A program made the position numbers and the translations under genes. A stretch of DNA of 42,351 bases, taken from NCBI GenBank assembly GCA_002410555.1, contig DHSR01000078.1, positions 488 through 42,838 on the forward strand, written 5' to 3'. Origin of the DNA: Bacteroidales bacterium UBA5281 (GTDB taxonomy: Bacteria; Bacteroidota; Bacteroidia; Bacteroidales; Lentimicrobiaceae). Positions 7,479 to 16,601 of the stretch are shown here, one piece after another. Under the pieces are notes generated by a model. The model was not told the DNA's origin, did no database searches, and was given only the letters and a program-made list of their open reading frames with translations. Every line of letters starts with the position of its first letter. The stretch's first letter is position 1.

Positions 7479-9227
7479 TCAGGAGGCTATCGGTTGTTTA
7501 TTGTAGATTAAGGTAAGTCCATCATCGATAAGCGTAGACAATTCCGGAATGCTGATTTTTAAGGTGGATAACCATTGATTAATACGGGATTTAATGTCTT
7601 CGGTACCCTTGTTTTCCTCCAGCCATTCAAGCAGTTCAAGATATAACAGCCATTCGCCAGGAAAATCCCGCTCTATTTCATCCAGCATTTTTTCAGCACT
7701 GAAGTCTGTTTTTAACTGATCACGCACCTCTCTCATTTCCTGGTAAAGGGCATGTAACTTTCGTGATTTATCTGTGTGTTGAATCTTATGGGTTCGTTCG
7801 GCCGGTGGTTTATAGCTGTGGTTAAAAGCAGCAGCATCAGCGGGGCCGGGGTAAGCAGAGGTGATTGTATTTCCTGCTGCCACCACATATGCTCCATCTT
7901 CGGGTTTGAAAAGTGTTGTTTCATGAAACTTTACGCTAGCATTGCGCCATCCTATAAGTAAAACTTTATCGTTACGATACACCATGTATTCAACTGTACC
8001 ACTTACCCGGATGCCCGACCGGAAAGCCAATTCAGCATTACTTCCCTCTATAATGCCAATTTCAGCAAGTTCATTCTTTCCCATATTTTCGAGTGTCTGC
8101 CCGTGTTGCAGCAGCCCAAGTGGTGATCCGAAGCCATCCGGGTAGTTTTCTTTTTCATGCCCCTGTAGCATTTTGTTCCCGAAACTTAACATGGTTGGCC
8201 CAGAAGTTTGCAGATACACCATTTCATCGCCCTGAATAATACCTTGTTCAAATGTACCTGAAATCTGAATGCCTGAACTCAGTTCAATGGTAGCTGTATT
8301 GCCAGAATCCTTTGCCATTTCCAGCGCCATCATGCCACCACGTTTAAAGGCCATACTTTCGGCAAAATCATTAAGCACCTCATTGAGATGATTAAAATCT
8401 GGTGTCACAAACAACTGAGGCTGTTGAGTAGTAATATCAAAATTATAATGAACTGCTTCCAGCGTGTAAGGCAGCTTTTTAACGGTTGGTTTTAAGCAAT
8501 TTATGCTTTCGCCGATGGAGGAAAGCAGTCCGGCACCATATATTTTAAAATCAGTGATGGTGCCAATTAAACCATATTCTACCGTCCACCAGTGTAAGTT
8601 GCGAATCAGCGACATTTCTGATGCTTTACCCATGCTGGCTTCCAATTGGCTGAGGTGCTGCATGGCGGCCTCAATTTCATCCTTTGGCGTATATGGGTCA
8701 GCTTTTAATATGGAGAGGTGTCTTATGGCTTCATATTGTTCATAATCGCGCTTTGAAGAAAATGCTTTGGCTCCGGTTTCGCCGAAATGGCGCAGGTAGT
8801 TTGCGTAATCAGGATCCGCAATGATGGGTGCATGTCCGGCAGCCTCATGAATAATATCGGGTGCCGGCGTGTAGGCAATCTGATCAATGGGACGGATGTC
8901 GGCGGCAATCACCAAAACATTGTACGCCTGGAATTCCATAAATGCCTGTGGCGGAATAAATCCATCCACCGCTACGGCTGCCCATCCAATCTCTTTGAGT
9001 ATCCGGTTCATACCGTACATGTGAGGAATCGCGTTGATGCTGATGCCCGTTTTTTTTAATCCTTCCAGATAGGACCCATGGGCCAGCTTACTCAAAATAC
9101 GCACATTCTGGCGCATGACGTAACGCCAAACCGCATGATCCTGGGCTGTGTATTCGTTATAGGGTTGATCAATCACCAAATCCATCAGGTGAGCAGGTAG
9201 TTTCTTCAACACTTCATTCAATTCCAT
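7479..9227 (-). CDS. Aromatic amino acid hydroxylase with long C-terminal extension
   Basis: A pterin-dependent non-haem iron monooxygenase of the phenylalanine 4-hydroxylase family, expected to convert Phe to Tyr (or hydroxylate Tyr/Trp). The iron triad is visible: H127 and H132 in DIIHEAAGHAP and E217 in WWTVEYGL. PDIIHE, RDYEQYE and the WWTVEYGL-IG block fit the family. Bacterial phenylalanine hydroxylases are about 260-300 residues; this one has 582. The extra 280 residues are soluble, with GIQISGTFEQG and GIRVSGTVEYM, which look like two copies of a small beta unit, then a charged helical tail. There is no N-terminal ACT domain. Its start is 18 bases from a divergent gene's first possible start. 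Confidence 0.9.
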   Translation of the reverse strand: MELNEVLKKLPAHLMDLVIDQPYNEYTAQDHAVWRYVMRQNVRILSKLAHGSYLEGLKKTGISINAIPHMYGMNRILKEIGWAAVAVDGFIPPQAFMEFQAYNVLVIAADIRPIDQIAYTPAPDIIHEAAGHAPIIADPDYANYLRHFGETGAKAFSSKRDYEQYEAIRHLSILKADPYTPKDEIEAAMQHLSQLEASMGKASEMSLIRNLHWWTVEYGLIGTITDFKIYGAGLLSSIGESINCLKPTVKKLPYTLEAVHYNFDITTQQPQLFVTPDFNHLNEVLNDFAESMAFKRGGMMALEMAKDSGNTATIELSSGIQISGTFEQGIIQGDEMVYLQTSGPTMLSFGNKMLQGHEKENYPDGFGSPLGLLQHGQTLENMGKNELAEIGIIEGSNAELAFRSGIRVSGTVEYMVYRNDKVLLIGWRNASVKFHETTLFKPEDGAYVVAAGNTITSAYPGPADAAAFNHSYKPPAERTHKIQHTDKSRKLHALYQEMREVRDQLKTDFSAEKMLDEIERDFPGEWLLYLELLEWLEENKGTEDIKSRINQWLSTLKISIPELSTLIDDGLTLIYNKQPIAS

Positions 9228-9245
9228 AGGCCGGTTTCAATAATT

Positions 9246-10514
9246 TTGCTGTCCTTTGCAGGATGTAAAAGTAAAACATCTATATACTTGAATAATAACA
9301 ACAAAAACCGTCCGAAAGTTTATGCCACCCTCCCGGTATTGAATGAATCGGATAATATTCTCAGGCTTTATAATGATTTAAAGTCCCAGCAATCGGTGCA
9401 CTGGCAACTGGTGGTATGCATTAACCAGCCGGAATCATGGTGGCAGCATCCAGAAAAAACAGTCATTTGCGCTGACAATCAAAAAACACTGTCGATGCTA
9501 AAAGAACTGCAGGACGAGAGAATAACCATTGTTGATTGTTGCTCTCCCGGAAAGGGTTGGAAAGGTGCCAGGCATGGGGTAGGATGGGCCAGGAAAACTG
9601 CTATGGATGAGGCCGCAACCATGGCTTCTCCTGATGACATTATGGTAACCATAGATGCCGACACCCATTATCCACCCGCTTTTTTTGTTGAAATTGTCAA
9701 TCAGTTAAAGTGTTGCCCCGAAGCGGTGGCACTGTCGGCACCATACTATCATCCTCTTACAGGAAATGAAGCCATTGACAGGAGTGTGCTTCGCTATGAG
9801 ATTTACATGCGCAACTATGCACTCAATATGTTGCTCATTCGCAATCCTTATGGCTTTACCGCCATTGGGTCGGGCATGGCTTGTACCATGCGCAATTACC
9901 GCCGGGTGGGTGGGCTAACTCCGAAACTGAGTGGTGAAGATTTTTATTTTATCCAGAAATTACGTAAGTCCGGATCTATTATCATCGACCTTCCTGTTAA
10001 GGTTTATCCTGAAGCCAGGTTTTCGGATCGCGTATATTTCGGTACCGGTCCGGCAATGATTAAAGGCAGTCAGGGAAACTGGAGCAGCTATCCAATTTAT
10101 CATGAAAGCAGTTTCGATAAGCTTAAACAAACCTATGATTCATTTGAAACATTGTATGAGCATGATATTCCAACGCCCATGGATGATTTTATTGAACAAA
10201 ATTTCGGATTGACCCATTTTTGGAAAACCCTCAGGAAAAATGCTGCATCGGCCGCTACCTTTGTCAAATCATGTCAGCACCGTTTGGATGGTCTGCGCAT
10301 ATTGCAATTCCTGAAGTTTGACAGCAGTCAGTTACAGGAAACGGAGGAAAAAAGACTTCTTAGTTTTTTGTCTGCCCATTTTCCGGGTTTTGATGCACCT
10401 GGTCTGCCTGAACCCTTTTATTTTTCCTCCTGTTCTGTGGAATCATTAAACCGATTGCGTAATTTTATGGTTTATCACGAAGAAATACTTCAGCATCAAA
10501 TAAAAACCTTATGA
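9246..10514 (+). CDS. GT2-like glycosyltransferase
   Basis: A soluble GT-A type transferase of up to 422 residues. Motifs: KVYATLPVLNESDNILRL (nucleotide-sugar binding start), GKGWKGARHGVGWARKTAMDEA, IMVTIDADTHYPP (metal-binding DAD), IGSGMACTMRNYRRVGGL and SGEDFYFIQKLRK (catalytic region). The sugar is not predictable. The start is uncertain: 9246 is a TTG, and the -7-like TAATTTTG lies at 9241-9248, so a downstream TTG at 9288 just before NNNNKNRPK is at least as likely. The stop overlaps the miaA start (ATGA), so the two are translationally coupled. Confidence 0.8.
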   Translation: MLSFAGCKSKTSIYLNNNNKNRPKVYATLPVLNESDNILRLYNDLKSQQSVHWQLVVCINQPESWWQHPEKTVICADNQKTLSMLKELQDERITIVDCCSPGKGWKGARHGVGWARKTAMDEAATMASPDDIMVTIDADTHYPPAFFVEIVNQLKCCPEAVALSAPYYHPLTGNEAIDRSVLRYEIYMRNYALNMLLIRNPYGFTAIGSGMACTMRNYRRVGGLTPKLSGEDFYFIQKLRKSGSIIIDLPVKVYPEARFSDRVYFGTGPAMIKGSQGNWSSYPIYHESSFDKLKQTYDSFETLYEHDIPTPMDDFIEQNFGLTHFWKTLRKNAASAATFVKSCQHRLDGLRILQFLKFDSSQLQETEEKRLLSFLSAHFPGFDAPGLPEPFYFSSCSVESLNRLRNFMVYHEEILQHQIKTL

Positions 10515-11434
10515 AAACAACTCCTGATATTGTAATTCTTGGTCCAACGGCTACCGGTAAAACCCGGCTTGCTGCCTGGGTGGCTGATGCCATTCATGGT
10601 GAAATCATTTCGGCTGATTCGCGTCAGGTATATCGCGGTATGGATGAAGGAACGGGTAAAGACCTGGGTGATTATCTGGTGAATGGCCGGCAGGTACCTT
10701 ATCATCTGATTGATATTGCCGAGGCGGGTCATCGTTACAATATCTTTGATTTTAAACGTGATTTTGATCTCGCATTGGCAGGCATTCGCGAACGCAATAA
10801 CCCGGTAATTGTAAGTGGGGGAAGCGGAATGTATCTTGAAACCGCACTTGGATTATATGAATTACATAAGGCAGATATTGATGATGATTTTCGGGAAGAA
10901 GCCGCTTCACTATCTATGGAAGAACTTCAGCACATGCTATCCAAACTTCGAACGCTACACAATACTTCCGACATTCTGGACAGAGAACGCTTGATTCGTG
11001 CCATTGAAGTAGCACGCACCGCCGACTACGGGTATGAAAATAAAATCTATACTCAGCCCGGAAATACTCATATTTTTGGAATTTCGTTGCCCCGAAATCT
11101 GGTGCGGGAACGCATCAGCCAACGTCTGAAGGAGAGATTAAATCGTGGAATGTTAAAGGAAGTAGAAAAAATATTAAACAAAGGTGTTCCTCCTGAAGAT
11201 CTTATTTACTATGGATTAGAGTATAAATACCTTACCCTTTACCTTACCGGGCAGTTGGATTATGAGCAAATGGTAGCTGCCCTGAATACAGCAATACATC
11301 AGTTTGCCAAAAGGCAGATGACCTGGTTCAGACGTATGGAGAGACGTGGTATAAAGATACATTGGCTGGATGGGCAGGCAGGTTTAGAATCCATGAATAA
11401 CGAAGTGTTAAATGTGATAAACAAAATGAAATAA
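10511..11434 (+). CDS. miaA: tRNA dimethylallyltransferase
   Basis: MiaA adds a dimethylallyl group to N6 of A37 in tRNAs reading U-starting codons. The 307-residue protein has the P-loop GPTATGKT (residues 11-18), SADSRQVYRGMDEGTGKD with the catalytic Asp/Ser-Arg region, YHLIDI, VSGGSGMYLE, RLIRAIEV and the C-terminal QFAKRQMTWFRRM. The 'IGTAK' of most MiaA proteins reads EGTGK here, suggesting the second MiaA type seen in Bacteroidota rather than the canonical one. It overlaps the upstream glycosyltransferase by four bases. Confidence 0.93.
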   Translation: MKTTPDIVILGPTATGKTRLAAWVADAIHGEIISADSRQVYRGMDEGTGKDLGDYLVNGRQVPYHLIDIAEAGHRYNIFDFKRDFDLALAGIRERNNPVIVSGGSGMYLETALGLYELHKADIDDDFREEAASLSMEELQHMLSKLRTLHNTSDILDRERLIRAIEVARTADYGYENKIYTQPGNTHIFGISLPRNLVRERISQRLKERLNRGMLKEVEKILNKGVPPEDLIYYGLEYKYLTLYLTGQLDYEQMVAALNTAIHQFAKRQMTWFRRMERRGIKIHWLDGQAGLESMNNEVLNVINKMK

Positions 11435-11538
11435 TCCTTAATATTTATAAAATTATTGTGAACATTTTGTTGATCTAAATGTTTATGATATGAATTGAAA
11501 AATTAAACAAAATAGCATTTTCGCATGAATTCTTTCAA

Positions 11539-11546
11539 TATCTTTC
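11539..11546 (+). promoter_or_regulatory. -7-like box of the second TonB receptor
   Basis: TATCTTTC matches TAnnTTTG except for the last base and lies 17 bases before the ATG at 11563, giving a very short leader. Confidence 0.4.
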
Positions 11547-11562
11547 AAAAATTTCCACTTGC

Positions 11563-13953
11563 ATGAAAAGTTTGTTTTATCTCTTGCTCCTGACTTTGAT
11601 CCCATTGTTTATGGTAGCTCAAAATGGCACCATAAAGGGACGGGTTTTCGATAAGGAGAGCAATGAACCGCTACCTTTTACCAATATTGTAGTATTCGGA
11701 ACAAATATTGGATCTATTTCCGATTTGGATGGCAACTTTATTTTTACCGGTCTTATGCCGGGGTTTGTTAAACTTGCTGCCACATCGGTGGGATTTGAAT
11801 CCTATGTAAGTGAAGAATTTCAGGTAACCAATTCCCGTACATCTTTTGTCAACATTCCCCTTAAGTCTACGACCATTGATCTTGAAAAGGTAGTAATAGA
11901 AGCATCCCCTTTCCGGAAAACGGAAGAAAGCCCTGTATCCATGCGCACCCTGGGCATTGCCGAAATAGAGAAAAATCCCGGTGCCAACCGGGACATCAGC
12001 AAGGTGATTCAGGCTTTGCCCGGTGTGGGTTCTACCGTTTCTTTTCGTAATGATTTGATTGTAAGAGGCGGTGGCCCGGGAGAAAATCGCTTTTATCTGG
12101 ATGGAATTGAAATACCCAACCTCAATCATTTTGCTACTCAGGGTGCTTCGGGTGGACCGGTGGGCATAATAAATGTGGATTTTATACGTGAGGTGGATTT
12201 TTATTCCGGCGCTTTTCCTGCCAATCGCGGCAAAGCCCTCAGCTCTGTACTCGAAATGAAGCAGGTGGATGGTAACCCGGAGAAACTTGTGTTTAAGGGT
12301 GCCTTTGGTGCTTCGGACCTTGCGCTTACTTTAAATGGACCATTAAGTGAAAATACTACTTTCTTCGTATCAGCCCGCCGGTCATATCTACAGTTTCTTT
12401 TTAGCGTAATCGGTTTGCCCTTTTTGCCTACTTACAATGATTTCCAGTTTAAAGTAAAAACAAAAATCGACCTGAAAAATGAAATTACTGTGCTTGGCAT
12501 TGGAGCTATTGATCAGTTTAACCTGAATACCAAAATTAAAAATCCAACAGAAGACCAACAGTATATATTGAATTATCTTCCTGTGAATGAACAGTGGAAT
12601 TATGCCATTGGGCTGGTGTATAAGCATTATAGAACCAATTCATTTGATACCTGGGTTTTTAGTAGAAATATGCTCGATAATCAGGCATTTAAATATCTCG
12701 ACAACAACGAGCAAAACGAACGCACCATTGATTATACTTCTCAGGAAATTGAAAATAAATTTCGTTACGAATATTCCGGACGCATGGGCGCATACAAGCT
12801 TATTGCAGGCATGGGTGGAGAATATGCAAAATACAACAGCAGCACCTTCGAAAAAGCTTTTATCCCGATAGATGGAGATACCATTCGTTCCATAAGTTAT
12901 GCATCCAGCTTCGATATGTTTAAATATCACGGATTTACTCAGCTCAGCCGCGAATGGTTAAGTGGGCGCCTGATACTCTCCGCTGGCTTTCGAATGGATG
13001 GTAATAATTTCACTACTTTTATGAGTAATCCGCTGAATCAGTTTTCGCCACGAATTTCTGCATCCTATGCCATAACGCCTAAGTTTTTTGTCAACTTCAA
13101 TACCGGAAAATATTATCAGTTATTACCCTATACCACTCTCGGGTTTAGGAACAATTCAGGAGAATTTGTAAACAAGAACGAAGACGCCCGCTATATCAGC
13201 AGCAATCATCTGGTTGGCGGAATCGAATTCAGAAGAAGCAGAAATACGAGAATTACCCTCGAAGGTTTTTATAAGCATTATAACAACTACCCGGTTTCGG
13301 TAAATGATTCAGTATCATTGGCTAATAAAGGCGGTGATTTTGGCGTTTTCGGAAGTGAAGAAGTCCGTTCCAATGGCAAGGGCCGCGCGTACGGAACCGA
13401 ACTCTATGTGAGAGAAACTCTGCCTGGTAAGATCAACGTTATTTTGAGCTATACATATGTGAGAAGTGAATTTACCGGTGCCAATGATGATCTGATTCCT
13501 TCGGCCTGGGATAACCGCCATTTGTTTAATGCCATCGTTTCCAAAGATTTCAAACGAAACTGGTATTTGGGATTAAAGTGGCGTTTTGTTGGCGGCTCAC
13601 CTTATACACCCTGGGATTTAGACAGAAGCTCATTGATTTCAGCCTGGGATTCAAGACGGCAGGGCTTTCTGGATTATTCCCGCTTCAACACCCTTCGCCA
13701 GAAGAATTTTCAACAACTGGACCTCAGGGTTGACAAACAGTACTTTTTTGGAAAATGGTCACTTAATTTGTACATGGATATTCAGAATTTGTATAATTTT
13801 ACTCAGGATGGACCTCCGAATCTGATAACACAAACTGATGATTTTGGCAATAATCTGATCGATCCCCTTGATTCAAACCGATATCTTATGAAGAATATCG
13901 TCAATGAATCTGGTACCGTTTTGCCTACCATTGGAATTATTGTTGAATTTTAA
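11563..13953 (+). CDS. TonB-dependent receptor with carboxypeptidase-like domain
   Basis: A 796-residue outer-membrane receptor. Order: signal peptide (1-19, ending MVAQ), carboxypeptidase D regulatory-like domain (about 22-105, GTIKGRVFDKESNEPLPFTNI), plug (about 115-230, with VIQALPGVGST, LIVRGGGPGENRFYLDGIEIP) and a barrel ending TIGIIVEF. The substrate is unknown. It is followed after 11 bases by a DUF2271-like exported protein, and the pair is probably one operon; receptors of this kind next to DUF2271 suggest a redox- or metal-related substrate, but this is inference. No TPP-type leader is present here. Confidence 0.9.
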   Translation: MKSLFYLLLLTLIPLFMVAQNGTIKGRVFDKESNEPLPFTNIVVFGTNIGSISDLDGNFIFTGLMPGFVKLAATSVGFESYVSEEFQVTNSRTSFVNIPLKSTTIDLEKVVIEASPFRKTEESPVSMRTLGIAEIEKNPGANRDISKVIQALPGVGSTVSFRNDLIVRGGGPGENRFYLDGIEIPNLNHFATQGASGGPVGIINVDFIREVDFYSGAFPANRGKALSSVLEMKQVDGNPEKLVFKGAFGASDLALTLNGPLSENTTFFVSARRSYLQFLFSVIGLPFLPTYNDFQFKVKTKIDLKNEITVLGIGAIDQFNLNTKIKNPTEDQQYILNYLPVNEQWNYAIGLVYKHYRTNSFDTWVFSRNMLDNQAFKYLDNNEQNERTIDYTSQEIENKFRYEYSGRMGAYKLIAGMGGEYAKYNSSTFEKAFIPIDGDTIRSISYASSFDMFKYHGFTQLSREWLSGRLILSAGFRMDGNNFTTFMSNPLNQFSPRISASYAITPKFFVNFNTGKYYQLLPYTTLGFRNNSGEFVNKNEDARYISSNHLVGGIEFRRSRNTRITLEGFYKHYNNYPVSVNDSVSLANKGGDFGVFGSEEVRSNGKGRAYGTELYVRETLPGKINVILSYTYVRSEFTGANDDLIPSAWDNRHLFNAIVSKDFKRNWYLGLKWRFVGGSPYTPWDLDRSSLISAWDSRRQGFLDYSRFNTLRQKNFQQLDLRVDKQYFFGKWSLNLYMDIQNLYNFTQDGPPNLITQTDDFGNNLIDPLDSNRYLMKNIVNESGTVLPTIGIIVEF

Positions 13954-13964
13954 TTTTGATTCAA

Positions 13965-14726
13965 ATGATGAAAACCCGGAGATATGCCCCGATAATTGCA
14001 TTAATTATCTGCTTTGCAGCAGTAAGTATTGCCCCCGCATACAGTCAGAAGACCAAACGTGATCATCGCATTTTGGTTGACACGCTGATCACCAACAGCA
14101 GGGGTGAGGGTAATCTGATAGAAATTTCATTTATCCCAGGTGCTGAACACAACCATCCTTTGTTTGCCTTTTGGATTGAAGATACCGAAGGCAATTATAT
14201 TCAAACGTTATATGTGTCAGAATCTATCGCGACGGGGGTATTTAAATTTGGGGACAAATCATCCGGTCGGTGGCAACCCGGCGAAATAGAACGACCTGCT
14301 TCACTGCCCTATTGGGCACATAAACGCAATATACCCAACCAGAAAGGCACCTATATGCCCACGGCAGCTCAACCGGTGGCTGATGCTTACAGTGGGGCTA
14401 CTCACAAAGCTGCATTTGTGTTGCTGGCTTACAGCGATAAGGTATTGAACGGGAAATTCAGGCTGCTGGCCGAAATAAATCAATCCTGGGACTGGAATAC
14501 GCATTGGACAAACAATAAATTTCCAGATGACAAAGATTATTTTTCATCGGCCCAGCCGGCGGTGGTTTATGAAGTGCTGATTGATGCTGACAAGCCGGGA
14601 ACCTATGAATTAAAGGCCATTGGCCGCAGCCACCATTCCGGCAGGTCGGGGGAGCTGTTTACCGATTTAAATACTCTTACTACTGCGCTTGAAATTGCTA
14701 AAACCATAGTGGTTAAACTTAAGTAA
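13965..14726 (+). CDS. DUF2271-like exported protein
   Basis: A 253-residue protein with a signal peptide or N-terminal anchor (MMKTRRYAPIIALIICFAAV...AYSQ). The mature part has IPGAEHNHPLFAFWIEDTEGNYIQTLYVS, PVADAYSGATHKA, and WDWNTHWTNNKFPD followed by QPAVVYEVLID, which fits my memory of the DUF2271 family of periplasmic proteins, often near flavin-binding proteins. ATG ATG at 13965-13970 is preferred to a TTG nine bases upstream. It follows the TonB receptor by 11 bases and shares its transcript. Function unknown. Confidence 0.65.
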   Translation: MMKTRRYAPIIALIICFAAVSIAPAYSQKTKRDHRILVDTLITNSRGEGNLIEISFIPGAEHNHPLFAFWIEDTEGNYIQTLYVSESIATGVFKFGDKSSGRWQPGEIERPASLPYWAHKRNIPNQKGTYMPTAAQPVADAYSGATHKAAFVLLAYSDKVLNGKFRLLAEINQSWDWNTHWTNNKFPDDKDYFSSAQPAVVYEVLIDADKPGTYELKAIGRSHHSGRSGELFTDLNTLTTALEIAKTIVVKLK

Positions 14727-14735
14727 CTGGTTGCT

Positions 14736-14758
14736 GATTTTGGCAAATCGCCGAAATC
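14736..14758. terminator. Hairpin between convergent genes
   Basis: GATTTTGGC and GCCGAAATC form a nine-pair stem with one G-U pair around the loop AAATC, lying between the DUF2271-like gene and pcm and overlapping the last bases of the pcm stop. There is no long T-tract, so termination is only plausible. Confidence 0.4.
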
Positions 14759-15419
14759 AATCGTTTGCCTTATCGCCCAGGAGTGGAACGAACCTAAACC
14801 TGCCATGTTCCCGGGTTTCCAATGCACCATCTTTTCCTTTTCTAATCGTGGTCATTACCTGGTCACCCAAATCATCAATAGGAATAACCAGAATGCCTCC
14901 AACCTTCAATTGATCAATCAGTTCCTGGGGTATGTAAGGGGCCCCGGCGGTTACGATTATCTTATCGAAGGGTGCAAAAGCCGGCAGGCCGGCATAGCCG
15001 TCACCATAGAATACTTTCACCATGTATCCCATCTTTGGAAGCAACCCCTTTACTTTATTATAAAGACTTCTTTGCCGTTCGATGCTAAAGACTTTGGCAC
15101 CGAGTTGGGCCAGGATGCTGGCCTGATAACCGGAACCGGTACCTACTTCCAATACCTTTTCTCCCCTTGAAATGTCCAGCAACATCGTTTGTGTGGCAAC
15201 AGTGTATGGCTGAGAGATGGTTTGCCCGGCTCCAATGGGAAAAGCTTTATCTTCATAGGCAAATTCCAGAAAACCTGAGTCGAAAAAAAGATGACGGGGA
15301 ACCGATGCTATGGCTGCAAGTACCTTTTCATCATTAATGCCTTTTTCCTTTAAAGTCTGTACCAGTTTTTTTCTTAGCCCCTTATGTTTGAAGGTATCGT
15401 TTAATTCATCAGTTTTCAT
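14757..15419 (-). CDS. pcm: Protein-L-isoaspartate O-methyltransferase
   Basis: This SAM-dependent enzyme methylates isoaspartyl residues to repair aged proteins. With the ATG at 15419 the protein has 220 residues, the family's length; a longer frame to 15566 crosses the divergent promoter and lacks similarity. Motifs: VPRHLFF, AYEDKAFPIGAGQTISQPY (residues 54-72), the SAM-binding EVGTGSGYQASILAQLG (91-107), VFYGDGYAG and FDKIIVTAGAP. It converges on the DUF2271-like gene and diverges from the oxidoreductase gene. Confidence 0.93.
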   Translation of the reverse strand: MKTDELNDTFKHKGLRKKLVQTLKEKGINDEKVLAAIASVPRHLFFDSGFLEFAYEDKAFPIGAGQTISQPYTVATQTMLLDISRGEKVLEVGTGSGYQASILAQLGAKVFSIERQRSLYNKVKGLLPKMGYMVKVFYGDGYAGLPAFAPFDKIIVTAGAPYIPQELIDQLKVGGILVIPIDDLGDQVMTTIRKGKDGALETREHGRFRFVPLLGDKAND

Positions 15420-15454
15420 TGTTCTGCCTGTTTCAGAGTTCCGGCCAAAATTAC

Positions 15455-15462
15455 TACTTTCG
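15455..15462 (+). promoter_or_regulatory. -7-like box of the oxidoreductase gene
   Basis: TACTTTCG matches TAnnTTTG with one change and lies 42 bases before the ATG at 15504. Confidence 0.4.
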
Positions 15463-15503
15463 CAACGTTTAAAAAATGTTTCTTTAAACGTAAAATCATT
15501 CAT

Positions 15504-16493
15504 ATGCTTAAAATTGGCGTTCTGGGTGCCGGACATCTGGGAAAAATTCACCTTAATTGTATTCAACAGATTGAAAATTATGAACTTGTAGGTTTTTATG
15601 ATCTCGATCCGGTTCAGGCAGAAAAAGTATCAGGCGAAACCGGAATCCGGGCTTTTACCAACATGGATGCCCTTATTGACGCAGTGGATGTGGTGGACAT
15701 CGTTACCCCCACTTTGTCGCATTTCGATTGTGCATTTAAAGCCATGCGCAAGTTCAAGCATGTTTTTATTGAAAAACCTTTGGTAACAACACCTGAAGAA
15801 GCCAGGCAGTTGATTGATCTTTCTGTTGAAGCGGGAGTTAAGGTGCAGGTGGGTCATGTAGAGCGTTTTAATCCTGCTTTTTTAGCTGCGCAACCTTATA
15901 TTCAGCAGCCCATGTTCATCGAAACCCATCGGCTGGCTCAGTTCAATCCCCGTGGAACAGATGTGCCCGTTATCCTTGATTTGATGATCCACGATCTGGA
16001 TATTGTGCTGAGTCTGGTAAATGCTGACATCCGTAAGGTGAGTGCCAGTGGGGTAGCTGTTGTGAGTGATACACCGGATATTGCCAATGCAAGGGTGGAA
16101 TTTGACAATGGTTGCGTGGCAAATCTTACTGCAAGTAGAATCTCCATGAAGAATATGCGCAAATCAAGATTTTTCCAGCGCGATGCTTACATTTCAGTAG
16201 ATTTCCTTGAAAAAACTACTGAGATCATCCGTATGCAAACCATTGATCCTGAAAATGCTGACCCCCTGGCAATGATATTGGATCTGGGAGAAGGAAAGCA
16301 GCCCAAACAAATTATGTTCGACAAGCCTAAAATTGAACCTATAAACGCTATTCTTACTGAGCTTGAACAGTTTGCTATCGCTATAGAAACCAATACCATG
16401 CCCATTGTAACCATACAGGATGGATATGCGGCCCTTGATTTGGCTTATCGTATTATGCGAAAAATGAATGACTCAATCAATCAGGTAGAGTAG
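15504..16493 (+). CDS. Gfo/Idh/MocA family oxidoreductase
   Basis: A 329-residue NAD(P)-dependent sugar or sugar-derivative dehydrogenase. The N-terminal Rossmann fold has IGVLGAGHLGKIH; FIEKPLVTTPEEARQL carries the family EKP motif with the catalytic Lys, followed by VGHVERFNP and the second-domain motif MIHDLDIVLSLV with the catalytic His. The substrate cannot be read. It precedes a lipoprotein and a sugar transferase on the same strand, which hints at polysaccharide precursor metabolism, but 108 bases and a possible hairpin separate them. Confidence 0.9.
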   Translation: MLKIGVLGAGHLGKIHLNCIQQIENYELVGFYDLDPVQAEKVSGETGIRAFTNMDALIDAVDVVDIVTPTLSHFDCAFKAMRKFKHVFIEKPLVTTPEEARQLIDLSVEAGVKVQVGHVERFNPAFLAAQPYIQQPMFIETHRLAQFNPRGTDVPVILDLMIHDLDIVLSLVNADIRKVSASGVAVVSDTPDIANARVEFDNGCVANLTASRISMKNMRKSRFFQRDAYISVDFLEKTTEIIRMQTIDPENADPLAMILDLGEGKQPKQIMFDKPKIEPINAILTELEQFAIAIETNTMPIVTIQDGYAALDLAYRIMRKMNDSINQVE

Positions 16494-16601
16494 GCAATCA
16501 GGTGTTGGTAATTAATTTAATACTTTTTAACAAATCAGACAATAATAAAATGTCTTGCCCGTTCATTAGGACATGGGAATAACTATAAAAAAGCGGGCAG
16601 T

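Noticed and set aside
4734..11385. A 15-base word TGGGCAGGCAGGTTT occurring twice (4734-4748 and 11371-11385).
   Set aside because: Both copies are inside coding genes, and one or two chance 15-base matches are expected in a window of this length.
16556..16600. TGCCCG...CGGGCA inverted arms before the 16602 lipoprotein gene.
   Set aside because: Only six-base arms far apart; no stable structure or T-tract.
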